Positions 1 through 9,092 of a DNA stretch of 64,000 nucleotides are shown piece by piece. The translations under genes were made by a program, and so were the position numbers. Under the pieces are notes generated by a model. The model was given only the letters and a program-made list of their open reading frames with translations, had not been told where the DNA came from and did not search any database. This stretch comes from Planctomycetota bacterium. Its GTDB lineage: Bacteria > Planctomycetota > UBA1135 > GCA-002748355. The stretch spans positions 23,469 to 87,468 of the forward strand of contig JALUUL010000008.1 in the NCBI GenBank assembly GCA_027021385.1, in the 5' to 3' direction. Numbering within the stretch: position 1 is the first letter of the stretch; the number at the start of each line of letters is the position of its first letter.

Positions 1-1697
1 GGCAGTTCTGGTGGGAATTCAACAAGGACCCGTTCCTGAACCTCAAGCACGCTCTCCATGAAGGGGCCGTCGTCTCCGGAAGCGACGACTTCGATCTCGG
101 TCGAGGGAAACGCAAGGACGCGGTCAGCACTCTCGCGCCCTCGATCTCGGACAAGAAGAATGCGACCGAGGCCCTCAAATGGGGCCTGGATGACAAGGAT
201 TCCAACCGGGACATCATCTCCTCCTGCATGGTGGCCCTCGCCAAAATCGGTCTCGACAAGGACATCCTGCCGCTCTTCAAGGCCCACCTTCCCGACAAGG
301 ATCAGGAACAAAGCGAAACCGCCGCCGTCGCGATGGGGATCGCCAATCTCCCCGAAGCGGTACCGGATCTCCTCGAACTCGCCAAGGACAGCCAGGTCGG
401 ACGGAAGATCGTCGAGAACGATCGCGTTCCCTTCCGGACCCGCTCCTTCGCGTGCTACGGACTCGGCCTGATCGCCTATTCCTCCAAGGACAACAAGCTG
501 AAGGCCAAGATCTACGAGGCCATGCATGCTCTCGTTGCGGACGAATCCATGTCCAACCGGGACATCAAGATCGCCGCCTTGAACGCGATCCGTCTCCTCC
601 GCCCGAACACCGAATCGGAGGAGGGGAAGACCCTTCATCAAAAGGCCGTCGAGTTCCTTTCCGCCTACATGATGAAGAAGAAGGGGAACCAGCAGATCCA
701 GTCGCACGCTGTGACGGCCCTCGCCGCGCTCGTCGGAAGGGGCGATCGCTTCGACCCGAAGGGGACCTACAAGGCCATGATCCTGGAAATCCTGAAGGAT
801 CGGCGGAAGCGCACCTGGATGGACCAATCCGCGGTCCTGGCCCTCGGCGAGATGGCGACCCCGGAAGACGAGGAGATCAGCAAGGCTCTCCAGGAGTATT
901 TCAAGCGCGGGCGTGACGAACAGGCCAAGAACTTCTGCGGGATCGCCCTCGGGCAGATCGGGGGGGCCAAGAACCGGGACTTCCTCGTCACGACCCTCCG
1001 GAAGAAGCGGACGAAGAGCATCTCCAAGCCATGGCTCGCCCTCGGCATCGCCGTCGAGGATTACAACATGCGGCAGAAGGATCCGAACTATGCCGGCAGC
1101 GCGGCTGCCCGCGAAGCGATTCTTCGCGAGTTCAAATCGATGAGAAACAACCTCTTCGCCGCAGGTCTCGCGATCGCCATGGGGATCCTCCGCTACCAGG
1201 ACGCCGGCCCCGATATCCTCGATCGGCTCCTCCGTTACAAGAACCAGGATCAGCCGGCCGGCTACTTCGCCGTCGCGCTGGGGCTGATGAACTACAAGGA
1301 AGCCAAGAACGACATCAACGACATCGTTGAGGGAGCCCTCCGGCGGGACATCCTTCTGACCCAGGGATCGATCGCCCTCGGCCTCCTCGGGGACAAGACG
1401 ATCGGCGGCAAGCTGATCGAACGGATGAAGAGCCGGGCCAATGTCGTCGCCGTCCAGAGCGCCCTGGCGCAAGCCATCGGCTTCATCGGCGACAAGAACT
1501 CGGTGCGACCGTTGATCGAGATGCTTCACGACAAGTCGTACCGGGATATCCCCCGCGCCTTCGCCGCCGTGGCCTTGGGCCTCGTCTGCGACAAGGAGGA
1601 GTTCCCCTGGAACTCCAAGATCGCGGTCGGGGCGAACTACCGGGCGAACGTCGAGACCTTGACCGGAGCAGGAACCGGCATCCTCGATATCCTCTGA
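1..1697 (+). CDS. HEAT-repeat protein, 5' end outside window
   Basis: The reading frame is open from base 3 to the stop at 1695-1697 (about 564 residues visible), so the start lies upstream of the window. The visible part begins with a Trp-rich stretch (QFWWEFNKDPFLNL) and continues as a long alpha-solenoid of HEAT/PBS-lyase-like repeats, with repeated patterns such as A..ALG.IG...A...L. Such proteins are scaffolds for protein-protein contact; no catalytic residues are visible and the partner is unknown. The ATG/GTG near 228 is internal and not the real start. A strong hairpin with a T-run follows the stop, so this gene probably ends its transcript. The HEAT assignment is firm; the role is not. 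Confidence 0.85.
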   Translation, partial: QFWWEFNKDPFLNLKHALHEGAVVSGSDDFDLGRGKRKDAVSTLAPSISDKKNATEALKWGLDDKDSNRDIISSCMVALAKIGLDKDILPLFKAHLPDKDQEQSETAAVAMGIANLPEAVPDLLELAKDSQVGRKIVENDRVPFRTRSFACYGLGLIAYSSKDNKLKAKIYEAMHALVADESMSNRDIKIAALNAIRLLRPNTESEEGKTLHQKAVEFLSAYMMKKKGNQQIQSHAVTALAALVGRGDRFDPKGTYKAMILEILKDRRKRTWMDQSAVLALGEMATPEDEEISKALQEYFKRGRDEQAKNFCGIALGQIGGAKNRDFLVTTLRKKRTKSISKPWLALGIAVEDYNMRQKDPNYAGSAAAREAILREFKSMRNNLFAAGLAIAMGILRYQDAGPDILDRLLRYKNQDQPAGYFAVALGLMNYKEAKNDINDIVEGALRRDILLTQGSIALGLLGDKTIGGKLIERMKSRANVVAVQSALAQAIGFIGDKNSVRPLIEMLHDKSYRDIPRAFAAVALGLVCDKEEFPWNSKIAVGANYRANVETLTGAGTGILDIL

Positions 1698-1715
1698 GAG
1701 CGGAAGCCGGAATCT

Positions 1716-2252
1716 TTAAGGGCCCGCTTCCCCGGGATCGGGGAGGCGGGCTTTTTCCATGGCCACCAGACGTCCGCGCCGCGCGAGGACCCAGGCTCCG
1801 GCCGCGAGGAGGAGGGTGCAGGCTCCCCCGCCGGCCGCCAGCCACAAGGCCCGCTTCTCGGCCCCTCGGATCCGGGAGAGCCTCCGATCCTCCCGATCGA
1901 GGAAGGCGAGCCCCTCCTTGATCGAACTCCTGTAGGAGGCCGCCGCCGGATCCCGCGCCAGGGACTCGTAGAGCCTACGGGCCTCCCCCCTTCGCAGGCT
2001 GCGCGCAAAGGCCTGGGCGCTCACGAGACGGAGATAGGGGTCCTTCCAAAAGGCCCTCTCGTGCTCCTTCCAGATCCGGATCCAGTCGTCGGGCCGCCCG
2101 TCCTCCATCAGGAGGAAGGCGAGTTCCCGGGCGATCCGGGGCTCCGCGCCCCGCTCTCGAAGCGCCCGGCGGAGGAGAGCGGCCGCCTTCCCGGATTCCC
2201 CCCTCATGAGTGATCGGCGGGCCCGTTCGAGGATCCGTCCCTGAGGGCTCAT
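1716..2252 (-). CDS. Small TPR-like membrane protein
   Basis: A 178-residue protein. The N-terminal two thirds are helical with TPR-like spacing (ILERARRSLMRGESGKAAALL, then ALRERGAEPRIARELAFLL), and a membrane helix (LWLAAGGGACTLLLAAGAWVL) lies close to the C-terminus, followed by a short charged tail. The ATG at 2252 overlaps the stop of the preceding spermidine-synthase-like gene in an ATGA, so translation is probably coupled. The last codons lie inside the terminator of the convergent HEAT gene. I do not recognise a family beyond TPR-like; a tail-anchored scaffold is a guess. Confidence 0.7.
   Translation of the reverse strand: MSPQGRILERARRSLMRGESGKAAALLRRALRERGAEPRIARELAFLLMEDGRPDDWIRIWKEHERAFWKDPYLRLVSAQAFARSLRRGEARRLYESLARDPAAASYRSSIKEGLAFLDREDRRLSRIRGAEKRALWLAAGGGACTLLLAAGAWVLARRGRLVAMEKARLPDPGEAGP
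1722..1756 (+). terminator. Rho-independent terminator
   Basis: A 12-bp stem (1722-1733 with 1740-1751, one G-T pair) encloses a six-base loop and is followed by TTTTT at 1752-1756. It lies 25 bases after the HEAT gene stop. On the other strand the same bases encode the last codons of the gene that ends at 1716. Confidence 0.85.
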
Positions 2253-3775
2253 CCTTCCCCCCTCCCCCGCATATAGGCCCGTTCCTGCAGGAGGAGGATC
2301 GGGGCGCGGTCGTCGGTCAGCACCGGTTCGGAGGGGGTCGGGCGGTGGAGCCGCCAGGCGCCCCCGCGGAGCGCACGTTCCCAGAGCGAGGAGGGGAACC
2401 CCTCGGGTCGGGAGCGGCGGCGGAGCGCCCGGGCGATCGATCCCGGAGGGCCCGAGGAACCGGCGAGGAGGAAGTTGCGGCTTCCAGGGATCCCGAGGCT
2501 CTCCACCGTAGGGAAGACGGTGGCCAGGGTCGAGGCGACGGCTCGAAGGACGGGACCGCCGGCAAGGAGATCTCCGACGTTGCAGGCGAAGATCCCCCTC
2601 TTCGCCAGGCGGGACTTCGCGAGGAGGAAGAACTCCCGTGTGCAAAGGTGGGGGGGAAGGTAGATCTGGTTCCGATAGGTATCTAGGAGGATCAGATCGA
2701 AGAGGACCCGTTTCCGTGAGGCTTGCTGGAGATAGAAACGCGCGTCCACCCCTCCGAGGAAACGGATCCTGCCTCCGGACTCCAGCTCCTCCGTCCCGAA
2801 GAAGCGGCGGCCGAGAGTGAGAACATCGGGGTCGAGTTCGACTCCGATCCCCTCCATGCTCTCCCCTGCGGTGGCGGCGACCGCACGGAGGATCGAGCCC
2901 GTCGCGCAACCGAGGGAGAGGGCGCGGACCGGTCCGCGCCCGAGGGCCGGAGGAAGGAGGGCGAAGGCGTCATAGTATCGCCCTCCGGTGAAGGCCCTTC
3001 CCGGCCTGTGGAAGGACTGATAGCTGTCCAGACCCTCGTTAATGCAGAGCTTGCGGTAAGGCCCGCTATTTTCGGAATCGTTTCCCTCTACGACCCAGAG
3101 TCGCTGGTAGGTGCTGTCCTTCACCTCGAGGATCTTCTCCCCAGGGCCGATCCACGGAGGGCGGGGAGGCGGGATCCAAAGGGTTGCTCCGGGGGGAAGG
3201 AGGAGCAGGAACACCTTGAAGCCCCCGCGAAGGCGGGTCAGGGAGAACAGGCCGGCGAGAAGAAGGAGACCACCGGCCAGACCGAAGGTGGCGGAGAGCC
3301 CCAGAAGGGGGACGAAGACGTGGGTCGCGAGAAAGGTGCCGCTTAAGCTTCCGATCGTTCCCGAGGCGTAGACGAGTCCCGAAACTCTCCCCACGGAGGC
3401 TTCGCGGCTCCCGAGCCGGATCAGGAGGGGGGGGACGGCGCCTGCGAAGAGGACCGGGGGGGAGAATACGAGGAGCGAGACCCCAAGAGACCCTTTGATG
3501 AGGAGAGGCAGGGCCTGATCCAGCGGGAGATCCGGGGGAAGGAGCCAGGAAGAGATCCGCGGGACGAGGAAGGGGGCGAGGAAGGTCCCCGCTCCGGCGA
3601 TGCCGAGAAAGGAGGGGAGGAGGACGGGGCCCAACCCTCGATCCGCGAGCCGGCCTCCGAGGGCGGATCCCAGGGCGAGAGCCAGGAGAATGGCCGCGAT
3701 GACATTCGTCCAGACAGGGGCTGAATCCCCGAAGGAAGGAGCCAGCAATCTCACGGCCGCCAACTCCTCGATCAT
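2249..3775 (-). CDS. Fused membrane/spermidine synthase-like protein
   Basis: About 508 residues. The N-terminal half has six or more hydrophobic segments of the kind found in membrane-anchored polyamine-synthase-like proteins (WTNVIAAILLALALGSALGG, then GLVYASGTIGSLSGTFLATH). The C-terminal half is a Rossmann methyltransferase-like domain: ALSLGCATGSILRAVAA is the nucleotide loop, GVELDPDVL the acidic strand end, and FDLILLDTYRNQIYLPPHL the usual motif IV position. Family members are often called spermidine synthases, but the true substrate is usually unknown. The ATG at 3775 cuts into the first membrane helix; the frame is open upstream and reads FRLALIAFLAGAAV just before it. A non-ATG start at 3835 (ATC, five bases after GGGAGG) or 3826 (CTG) is plausible. 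It overlaps the next gene by ATGA. Confidence 0.85.
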   Translation of the reverse strand: MIEELAAVRLLAPSFGDSAPVWTNVIAAILLALALGSALGGRLADRGLGPVLLPSFLGIAGAGTFLAPFLVPRISSWLLPPDLPLDQALPLLIKGSLGVSLLVFSPPVLFAGAVPPLLIRLGSREASVGRVSGLVYASGTIGSLSGTFLATHVFVPLLGLSATFGLAGGLLLLAGLFSLTRLRGGFKVFLLLLPPGATLWIPPPRPPWIGPGEKILEVKDSTYQRLWVVEGNDSENSGPYRKLCINEGLDSYQSFHRPGRAFTGGRYYDAFALLPPALGRGPVRALSLGCATGSILRAVAATAGESMEGIGVELDPDVLTLGRRFFGTEELESGGRIRFLGGVDARFYLQQASRKRVLFDLILLDTYRNQIYLPPHLCTREFFLLAKSRLAKRGIFACNVGDLLAGGPVLRAVASTLATVFPTVESLGIPGSRNFLLAGSSGPPGSIARALRRRSRPEGFPSSLWERALRGGAWRLHRPTPSEPVLTDDRAPILLLQERAYMRGRGEG

Positions 3776-3836
3776 GACGGCGGCCCCCGCGAGGAAGGCG
3801 ATCAGGGCGAGGCGGAATCCTCCCAGGAGCCGGATC

Positions 3837-5339
3837 TCAGCCTCCCGAGCCCTTCCCCGAATCCTCCTCGGCGCCCGCCGATTCCTCGGGTTTCGGAATG
3901 CTGTAGACCCCCATGGCGGTGAAGATGTTCCGGGGATCCCCCCGTGTGATGACCAGGTTCTGCAGGGTCGTGAAGCTGCGGATCCTCTTGTCGAGCTTCG
4001 TTGTGCCGTTCAAGACTAGGGTGATCTCCTTGTCGAGATTGGCGAGGAGATCGTTGTAATAGATTCGGATCTTCGTGACGTTTCGGGCTTTCACCACGAT
4101 CCGGTTCGTCGCGGGGTCTGCGGTGACCTCGACCCGGGGCTTCTCGTCCTTCGGAACCTCGGAGATATAGGAGGCTTCGAGGATCTCGACCCAGTAGGAC
4201 TTGCGGAAATAATCCGTGACGGGTTCCAGAACGACACGGTTGCGGAACAGAACTCTCCGGTTCTCCTCCATCCAGGAAACGAGGTCTTCGGTCCGTCCTC
4301 CGCCCGGCCCCTTCTTCGTCGCGGAAAAGAGGGCGACCTTTCCTCCGGCTTTCTCGAGAGCGGAGGCGAATCCCTCGGCCTCCGCCTTTCCGTTCTCGTC
4401 GTGGATGACGGCAACCGCGAGGTTCGAGAGGTTGGAAATCCTCGCTTCCTCGAAGGAGGAGGGTCGGATCAGGATCAGACCGGCATAGCGGTCCGGAAAG
4501 GTCGAAACGAGGCGTAGGGCGAAGGGGGCGAAATCCCCGAGCGCGACCATGTAGACGCGGTCCATGTCGACGCGGAAATTGATGAAGATGTCCCGCAGGA
4601 TCCTGTGGATCGTCCTCCTCCGGAGGGATTCGCGGGCAATTTCCTCTTCTTTCTGGGTCGAAGGGTTGAACGGAGCGTTGAAGTCGATTTCGGGGTCGAG
4701 TTCGGGCGCGGCCACGAGGTAGTTCGAGCCCAGGTCGCCGACATCGGAAGGCCAGAGTTTCTCGATGATCTTTTCGCCGCTCGGATACTTGCCATTCTCC
4801 TTGCCTGGGAGAGTCAGGATCAGCGGCCAATCCTTCGTGGCCTTGTAAGCCTTCGGAGATCGGAGGAAGAATGGGTTGCTCTTCTTCTTTCCACGGATTT
4901 CGGCCCAACGTTTTTTCGGTTTTCCATCAGAGAAGACGTTCTTGTAAGGGAAGCATCCCTCGAAGATCGCGCGGAGATCCCCCACATGCTTGAGGAGCCC
5001 GCCGACCTTCTGGCCCTTCTTTTCGAAGTCGGTCATGAACTTCTCTCGGGCCTTTCGCGCCTTCGAGTTCAGATCCCGGATCTTCTTGCGAAGTTTTTTC
5101 CTCTGTCTGTCGGACTTCAGGTCGTCCAGGGAGTTGTCCAGGTCGTTCGCCTCGGTCTTGAGCTTGAACCAGGCGGCGAGCTTCTTGTTCAGGGTCTTGA
5201 TGTCCCCCTTCGGAAGGACCGGGCTCGGAACGTCCCCGCCCTGGGCGGGAAGCGGGTGATAGGAAGGAAAGAGGAGTCCGAGAGCGAGGACACCCCCCAT
5301 GAGGGCCCGGGCGGCGGGGATTCCGATTTCGATGGTCAT
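3837..5339 (-). CDS. Exported degenerate alpha/beta-hydrolase
   Basis: A 500-residue protein with a signal-peptide-like N-terminus (ALMGGVLALGLLFPSYHPLPAQG), a basic coiled-coil region (about 45-130), and a domain that follows the esterase/peptidase alpha/beta-hydrolase pattern (WPLILTLPGK at 171-180, NYLVAAPELDPEIDF near 206-220, VDMDRVYMVALGDFAPFALRL at 257-277). Aligning the nucleophile elbow with the usual V-Y-x-x-G-x-S-x-G places Gly268 where the catalytic Ser should be, so it is probably not an active hydrolase. The region from about 400 on carries a repeat-like beta segment (RIVVKARNVTKIRIYYNDL). It lies in the leftward operon between a TPR gene and the spermidine-synthase-like gene. 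A binding or scaffold role is an inference. Confidence 0.8.
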   Translation of the reverse strand: MTIEIGIPAARALMGGVLALGLLFPSYHPLPAQGGDVPSPVLPKGDIKTLNKKLAAWFKLKTEANDLDNSLDDLKSDRQRKKLRKKIRDLNSKARKAREKFMTDFEKKGQKVGGLLKHVGDLRAIFEGCFPYKNVFSDGKPKKRWAEIRGKKKSNPFFLRSPKAYKATKDWPLILTLPGKENGKYPSGEKIIEKLWPSDVGDLGSNYLVAAPELDPEIDFNAPFNPSTQKEEEIARESLRRRTIHRILRDIFINFRVDMDRVYMVALGDFAPFALRLVSTFPDRYAGLILIRPSSFEEARISNLSNLAVAVIHDENGKAEAEGFASALEKAGGKVALFSATKKGPGGGRTEDLVSWMEENRRVLFRNRVVLEPVTDYFRKSYWVEILEASYISEVPKDEKPRVEVTADPATNRIVVKARNVTKIRIYYNDLLANLDKEITLVLNGTTKLDKRIRSFTTLQNLVITRGDPRNIFTAMGVYSIPKPEESAGAEEDSGKGSGG

Positions 5340-5401
5340 CGTTGATTCCGCTTGAGTTCCGTGGCGGCGGAGGCGTGCCGCTCGAGATCGAGGGGGCCAG
5401 T

Positions 5402-6226
5402 CTACCCGCTTTGCGCCCGAGGCTCGACGTGCCGTCCCCCCGGAAGCTCCCTCCGAAGACGGTTCCACCAGAACCAGGCGCGGATCCTTCCCGGATCCCG
5501 CGCCACGACCTTGTCCAAAAGGAGGCCGGCGCGCTCGCGGTCTCCCGGGCGCCCTCGTTTCAGGAGGAGGACGGCGAGATTCGTCCTGCAGGTGTCCCGA
5601 CCCGCCGGATCTCCGTCCTTCCGCGCCCCTTCCTCGAGGAGTCGCATTGCGCTCAAGACCCGCCCGCGGGCCGATTCGAGCAGGGCCCAGTCGTTCAAGA
5701 CCCAGGCGGCCCGGGAACTCGCGGCGGCCGCGCGTGCGTAGGCCTCGGCCGCTTCCTCGTAAAGGCCGCATAGCCGTAGGCCGAGTCCGAGGTTCGCCAG
5801 GGCCCATGGCGCGGCGGGGTAGGCCGCGGCGAGTCTCCGGCAGAGGGTAAGCCCGGCCTTCCTCCCCCACCGGCAGAGGCGGAGCGCCATCGGTCCTCCC
5901 CAGCGCGCGACCCAAGGAAGAAGGGAAGGATGGCGGGAGAGGGGTTCGAGGGCGGAGACCGCTTCCGCCGCATCCGAGGCCCGGAAGGCGGAGAGGCCCC
6001 GGAGGATCCTGGAGCCCCAGCTCTCTTCTCCGGAAGGGTTCCGCAGGATTCGAGACCATTTCCGGAGGAGTTCGTCCGGCACTCCTTGGAGGGGGGCCAG
6101 AGCCCTCGAATCCCGGGGAGGGGAAGGGGCCCGGAGGAGGGAAAGGAGATCCACAAACCTTTCTTGGGACCGGAGGCCCGGAAGGCAGAGCGCGAATCCG
6201 AGGAATCCACGGAAGAGGATCTTCAA
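5402..6226 (-). CDS. Exported TPR-repeat protein
   Basis: A 274-residue protein beginning with a probable signal peptide (MKILFRGFLGFALCLPGLRSQ) and containing TPR-like pairs (PWALANLGLGLRLCGLYEEA, then AAWVLNDWALLESARGRVLSA, then TNLAVLLLKRG). The start is TTG at 6226: it overlaps the purM stop in a TTGA, gives a good signal peptide, and has a purine-rich stretch (GGGAAACGGA) just upstream. TPR proteins bind partners rather than catalyse; the partner is unknown. A 62-base gap separates it from the degenerate hydrolase downstream, which is also exported, so the two may act together (inference). Confidence 0.75.
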   Translation of the reverse strand: MKILFRGFLGFALCLPGLRSQERFVDLLSLLRAPSPPRDSRALAPLQGVPDELLRKWSRILRNPSGEESWGSRILRGLSAFRASDAAEAVSALEPLSRHPSLLPWVARWGGPMALRLCRWGRKAGLTLCRRLAAAYPAAPWALANLGLGLRLCGLYEEAAEAYARAAAASSRAAWVLNDWALLESARGRVLSAMRLLEEGARKDGDPAGRDTCRTNLAVLLLKRGRPGDRERAGLLLDKVVARDPGRIRAWFWWNRLRRELPGGRHVEPRAQSG

Positions 6227-7287
6227 ATCCGTTTCCCTCCATCGAGAAGGGAAACCCCTGCCCCCCGTACGACCCTTCCGGCCCGGTAGGCTGGTTGCCC
6301 GGCCCGGGACAGTTCCCTGAGGATCCTGTCCGCCGCGTCTTCGGCCACGACGAGAACGAAGCCGAATCCCATGTTGAAGACCCTGTAGGCCTCTTCCGGA
6401 TGGAGGGAGCCAATCCCGACGCAAAGCTCGAAGATCGGAGGCCGTGGGACGCTTCGGATCTCGACCTCGGCGCCGAGCCCCTCGGGAAGGACTCTCGGAA
6501 GGTTGTCGAGGAGCCCCCCGCCCGTGATATGGGCGCAGCTGTGGACGGCCGATCCGGAAGGGCCGTCCAGGATCCGCCCGACGGGGTCCAGATACGAACG
6601 ATGGACTTCGAGGAGGACCTCTCCGAGCTTCCGGCCGCCGAGTTCTTTTGGTTGGTCCTCGAGTAAAAACCCTCGGTCCTCGAGCAGGAGCTTCCGGGCC
6701 AGCGTGTATCCGTTCGTGTGGAGGCCGGTCGAGGGAAGTGCGAGAAGGAGGTCCCCCTCCTCGACCCGGCTCCCGTCGAGCAGGCGCTCGGGTTCCACGA
6801 TCCCGACGATCGTCCCAACGAGATCGAAATCCCCTTTCCCATAGACTCCGGGCATCTCGGCGGTCTCTCCGCCCAGGAGGGCCGTGCGGTTCTCCCGGCA
6901 GGCCTTCGCCAGTCCCGCGAGGAGGCCCGCGAACTGTTCCCGATCGAGCCTTCCGGTCCCCAGGTAGTCCAGGAAGAAGAGAGGGCGCGCGCCTTGGACG
7001 AGGATGTCGTTGACGCAGTGATTGACGAGGCACTGTCCGACCGTGTCGAAGCGGCGCATCGCGCCTGCGATCCGGATCTTCGTCCCGACCCCGTCCGTGG
7101 AAGCGACGAGGCATCCCCGGCCGACCCCGGCCTTCTCCAGGTCGAAGAGACCACCGAAGAGCCCGATGTCCCCGAGCACCCCCTCGGTGAAGGTCGAACG
7201 GATCACCCCCCCCGCGTCCTTCAGGGCCTCGGTCATCGCATCGATGTCGACGCCCGCCTGTTTGTAGAGGTCCCGTCCTCCGCTCAT
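6223..7287 (-). CDS. purM: Phosphoribosylformylglycinamidine cyclo-ligase
   Basis: AIR synthetase, the fifth step of purine synthesis: it closes the imidazole ring of FGAM with ATP. The 354-residue length fits the family. Visible motifs are the glycine-rich ATP region with STDGVGTKIRIA, the GGETAEMPGVY loop, LPSTGLHTNGYTLARKLL, and HITGGGLLDNLPRVLP, all in the order expected for PurM. The N-terminus (LYKQAGVDIDA) is the classic PurM opening, which supports the ATG at 7287. That ATG overlaps the stop of the Nudix gene by ATGA, and its own stop overlaps the TPR gene by TTGA. No other pur gene is in the window. Confidence 0.97.
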   Translation of the reverse strand: MSGGRDLYKQAGVDIDAMTEALKDAGGVIRSTFTEGVLGDIGLFGGLFDLEKAGVGRGCLVASTDGVGTKIRIAGAMRRFDTVGQCLVNHCVNDILVQGARPLFFLDYLGTGRLDREQFAGLLAGLAKACRENRTALLGGETAEMPGVYGKGDFDLVGTIVGIVEPERLLDGSRVEEGDLLLALPSTGLHTNGYTLARKLLLEDRGFLLEDQPKELGGRKLGEVLLEVHRSYLDPVGRILDGPSGSAVHSCAHITGGGLLDNLPRVLPEGLGAEVEIRSVPRPPIFELCVGIGSLHPEEAYRVFNMGFGFVLVVAEDAADRILRELSRAGQPAYRAGRVVRGAGVSLLDGGKRI

Positions 7288-7880
7288 CGTGTTCCTTCCT
7301 GGTCTGAGAAGGGAGGAGGGAAACGCGGACTCCCGTCCTCCGCCTGGAGGGACGCAAGGATCGGCCCGGCAGGACAGGACCGCAACAATTCCTCGCATAG
7401 CTTCCGGTTGTTCCGGAAGGCGATCCGGTCGGGAAGGCGGTCCAGGGACCACCACCGGACCTCGGACGCGTCGGCTCCGGGACGGAGCGTCCCCTCCACC
7501 GGCACGCCTAGGAATACGGCCAGATTCGCCTTCTTCCTCGGATCGTCGACGGTGTAGAGCAGGGAGAGGAGGCCGAGGATCCGGATCCGGATCCCCGTCT
7601 CCTCGAGGGTCTCCCGGATCGCCGTCGTCTCGGGGTCCTCCTCGTATTCCTGGAAACCAGCGGGAATACCCCAGCAGTCCTTGTAGGGATCGATCCCCCG
7701 TCGTACGAGCAGGATTTCGCGTTCCCGGACGACCAGGGCCCCGGAGGCCGAGGCCGGGTTCCGGTAGAGTACGTAGGAGCAATCGGGACAGGCGGGACGT
7801 TTCCGGCCTTCGACCTCCCGGAGTTCGAGCCTCGCCCCGCACAGGGGACAGTGCCGGGCACGATCCGTCCATGAAGTCAT
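7284..7880 (-). CDS. Nudix hydrolase with zinc ribbon
   Basis: A 198-residue protein. The N-terminus has a four-Cys zinc ribbon (CPLCGARLEL then CPDCSYVLYRNP), as in NADH pyrophosphatase-like Nudix enzymes. The Nudix box is complete: G-x5-E, seven residues, then RETLEETGI within GFQEYEEDPETTAIRETLEE. These enzymes split nucleoside diphosphates linked to another group; the substrate cannot be read from sequence. It is the first gene of the leftward operon with purM, so its promoter should lie in the 66-base gap shared with divergent dxr. It might clean up nucleotide by-products, which is only a guess. Confidence 0.92.
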   Translation of the reverse strand: MTSWTDRARHCPLCGARLELREVEGRKRPACPDCSYVLYRNPASASGALVVREREILLVRRGIDPYKDCWGIPAGFQEYEEDPETTAIRETLEETGIRIRILGLLSLLYTVDDPRKKANLAVFLGVPVEGTLRPGADASEVRWWSLDRLPDRIAFRNNRKLCEELLRSCPAGPILASLQAEDGSPRFPPPFSDQEGTR

Positions 7881-7946
7881 GACCCTCCTCGTTCCGGTCG
7901 AGTCGGAGCGGGGATCCGGGCCCCCCGCCGGTTATGGTGTGCGCCG

Positions 7947-9092
7947 ATGACTCGCAGATTGGCCATTCTAGGCGCGACCGGTTCGATCGGGCAGAGCGCC
8001 CTTTCGTTGCTCGGGGAATCCGCACTGGATCTCGAGGTCGTGTGTCTCTCAGCCCATCGGAATCTCGAAGCCCTGGTGAATGCCTCGGCGCCCTGGCCGG
8101 AGGCCCGCCGGGTTCTCACCGGCAGAAGACCGGGGGATCCTTCCGTCCCGGCGGAGGCCGGATACGGGTTCGGTCCCGAAGGCTTGCTCGAGTCCCTGGA
8201 GGCCGCGGATCCCGACCTCGTGTTGAACGGAATCACCGGGGCGGCGGGGATCGAAGCCTCCGCCTGGACCCTCGCACACGGGAAAACCCTCTGCCTCGCG
8301 AACAAGGAATCCCTCGTGCTCGGAGGACCCTGGCTCCTCTCCCTCGCGGCGGAGACGGGAGCCAGGATCCTCCCCGTGGACAGCGAGCACGCGGCGATCC
8401 ACCAATGCCTCCGGGGAGAACGCAGAACCGACATCCGGTGCATCTACCTGACCGCCTCGGGGGGTGCCTTGCGGGACGTCCCTCTCGAGGACCTGGATGC
8501 GATCGAACCCACAGTCGCACTGAGGCATCCGAACTGGTCGATGGGAGCGAGGATCACGATCGGCTCGGCCACGATGATGAACAAGGCCTTCGAGGTCCTG
8601 GAAGCGCACCACCTGTTCGACCTGCCCGGTGACCGGATCCGGGTCCTCCTCCACCGGCAATCGATCGTCCACGGGATGGTGAGCTTCAGGGACGGTTCGA
8701 TCGTCGCCCAGCTCGGAAAACCCGACATGAGGGTCCCGATCCACTATTGTCTGGCTTGGCCCGACCGGGGTGAGTTCGCTTTCGACGGCTTCGATCCGGA
8801 GGAATTCGCGAGCTTGACCTTCGAGACGGTCGATCCCCGGCGCTTCCCGGCCCTTGCCCTGGGCTACGAGTGCCTCGAACGGGGAGGGGACGCCGGTTCC
8901 GTCCTGAACGCGGCGGACGAAATCGCGACGGAGGCCTTTTTGAAGGGGAGGATCTCCTTCCGCAAGATCGCCGAAATCGTCGAAAAGGTCCTGGAACGAC
9001 ATGTTCCGCGGCCGATCTCCTCGATCGAGGAGATCCTCGCCGCGGACGAATGGGCTCGTGAGGAGGCGAGACGTTGCTTGGATTCGGTCTAG
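7947..9092 (+). CDS. dxr: 1-deoxy-D-xylulose 5-phosphate reductoisomerase
   Basis: DXR converts DXP to MEP with NADPH, the committed step of the non-mevalonate isoprenoid pathway. At 381 residues it has the usual length. It opens with the NADPH-binding LAILGATGSIGQSAL, has LANKESLVLGG, the metal/substrate region VDSEHAAIHQCL, LTASGGALRD, and TIGSATMMNKAFEVLEAH followed by DRIRVLLHRQSIVHGMVSF. Start is the ATG at 7947. The 3' end overlaps the protease gene downstream by 19 bases. The dxr-rseP pairing is common in bacteria; here a UbiA-type prenyltransferase follows, so the operon groups isoprenoid supply and use. Confidence 0.97.
   Translation: MTRRLAILGATGSIGQSALSLLGESALDLEVVCLSAHRNLEALVNASAPWPEARRVLTGRRPGDPSVPAEAGYGFGPEGLLESLEAADPDLVLNGITGAAGIEASAWTLAHGKTLCLANKESLVLGGPWLLSLAAETGARILPVDSEHAAIHQCLRGERRTDIRCIYLTASGGALRDVPLEDLDAIEPTVALRHPNWSMGARITIGSATMMNKAFEVLEAHHLFDLPGDRIRVLLHRQSIVHGMVSFRDGSIVAQLGKPDMRVPIHYCLAWPDRGEFAFDGFDPEEFASLTFETVDPRRFPALALGYECLERGGDAGSVLNAADEIATEAFLKGRISFRKIAEIVEKVLERHVPRPISSIEEILAADEWAREEARRCLDSV

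Noticed and set aside
3837..7154. A very long single frame through purM and the TPR gene on the minus strand
   Set aside because: It is one open frame only because GC-rich shadow frames lack stops; only the part from 5339 downward has coding character, a signal peptide and a start.
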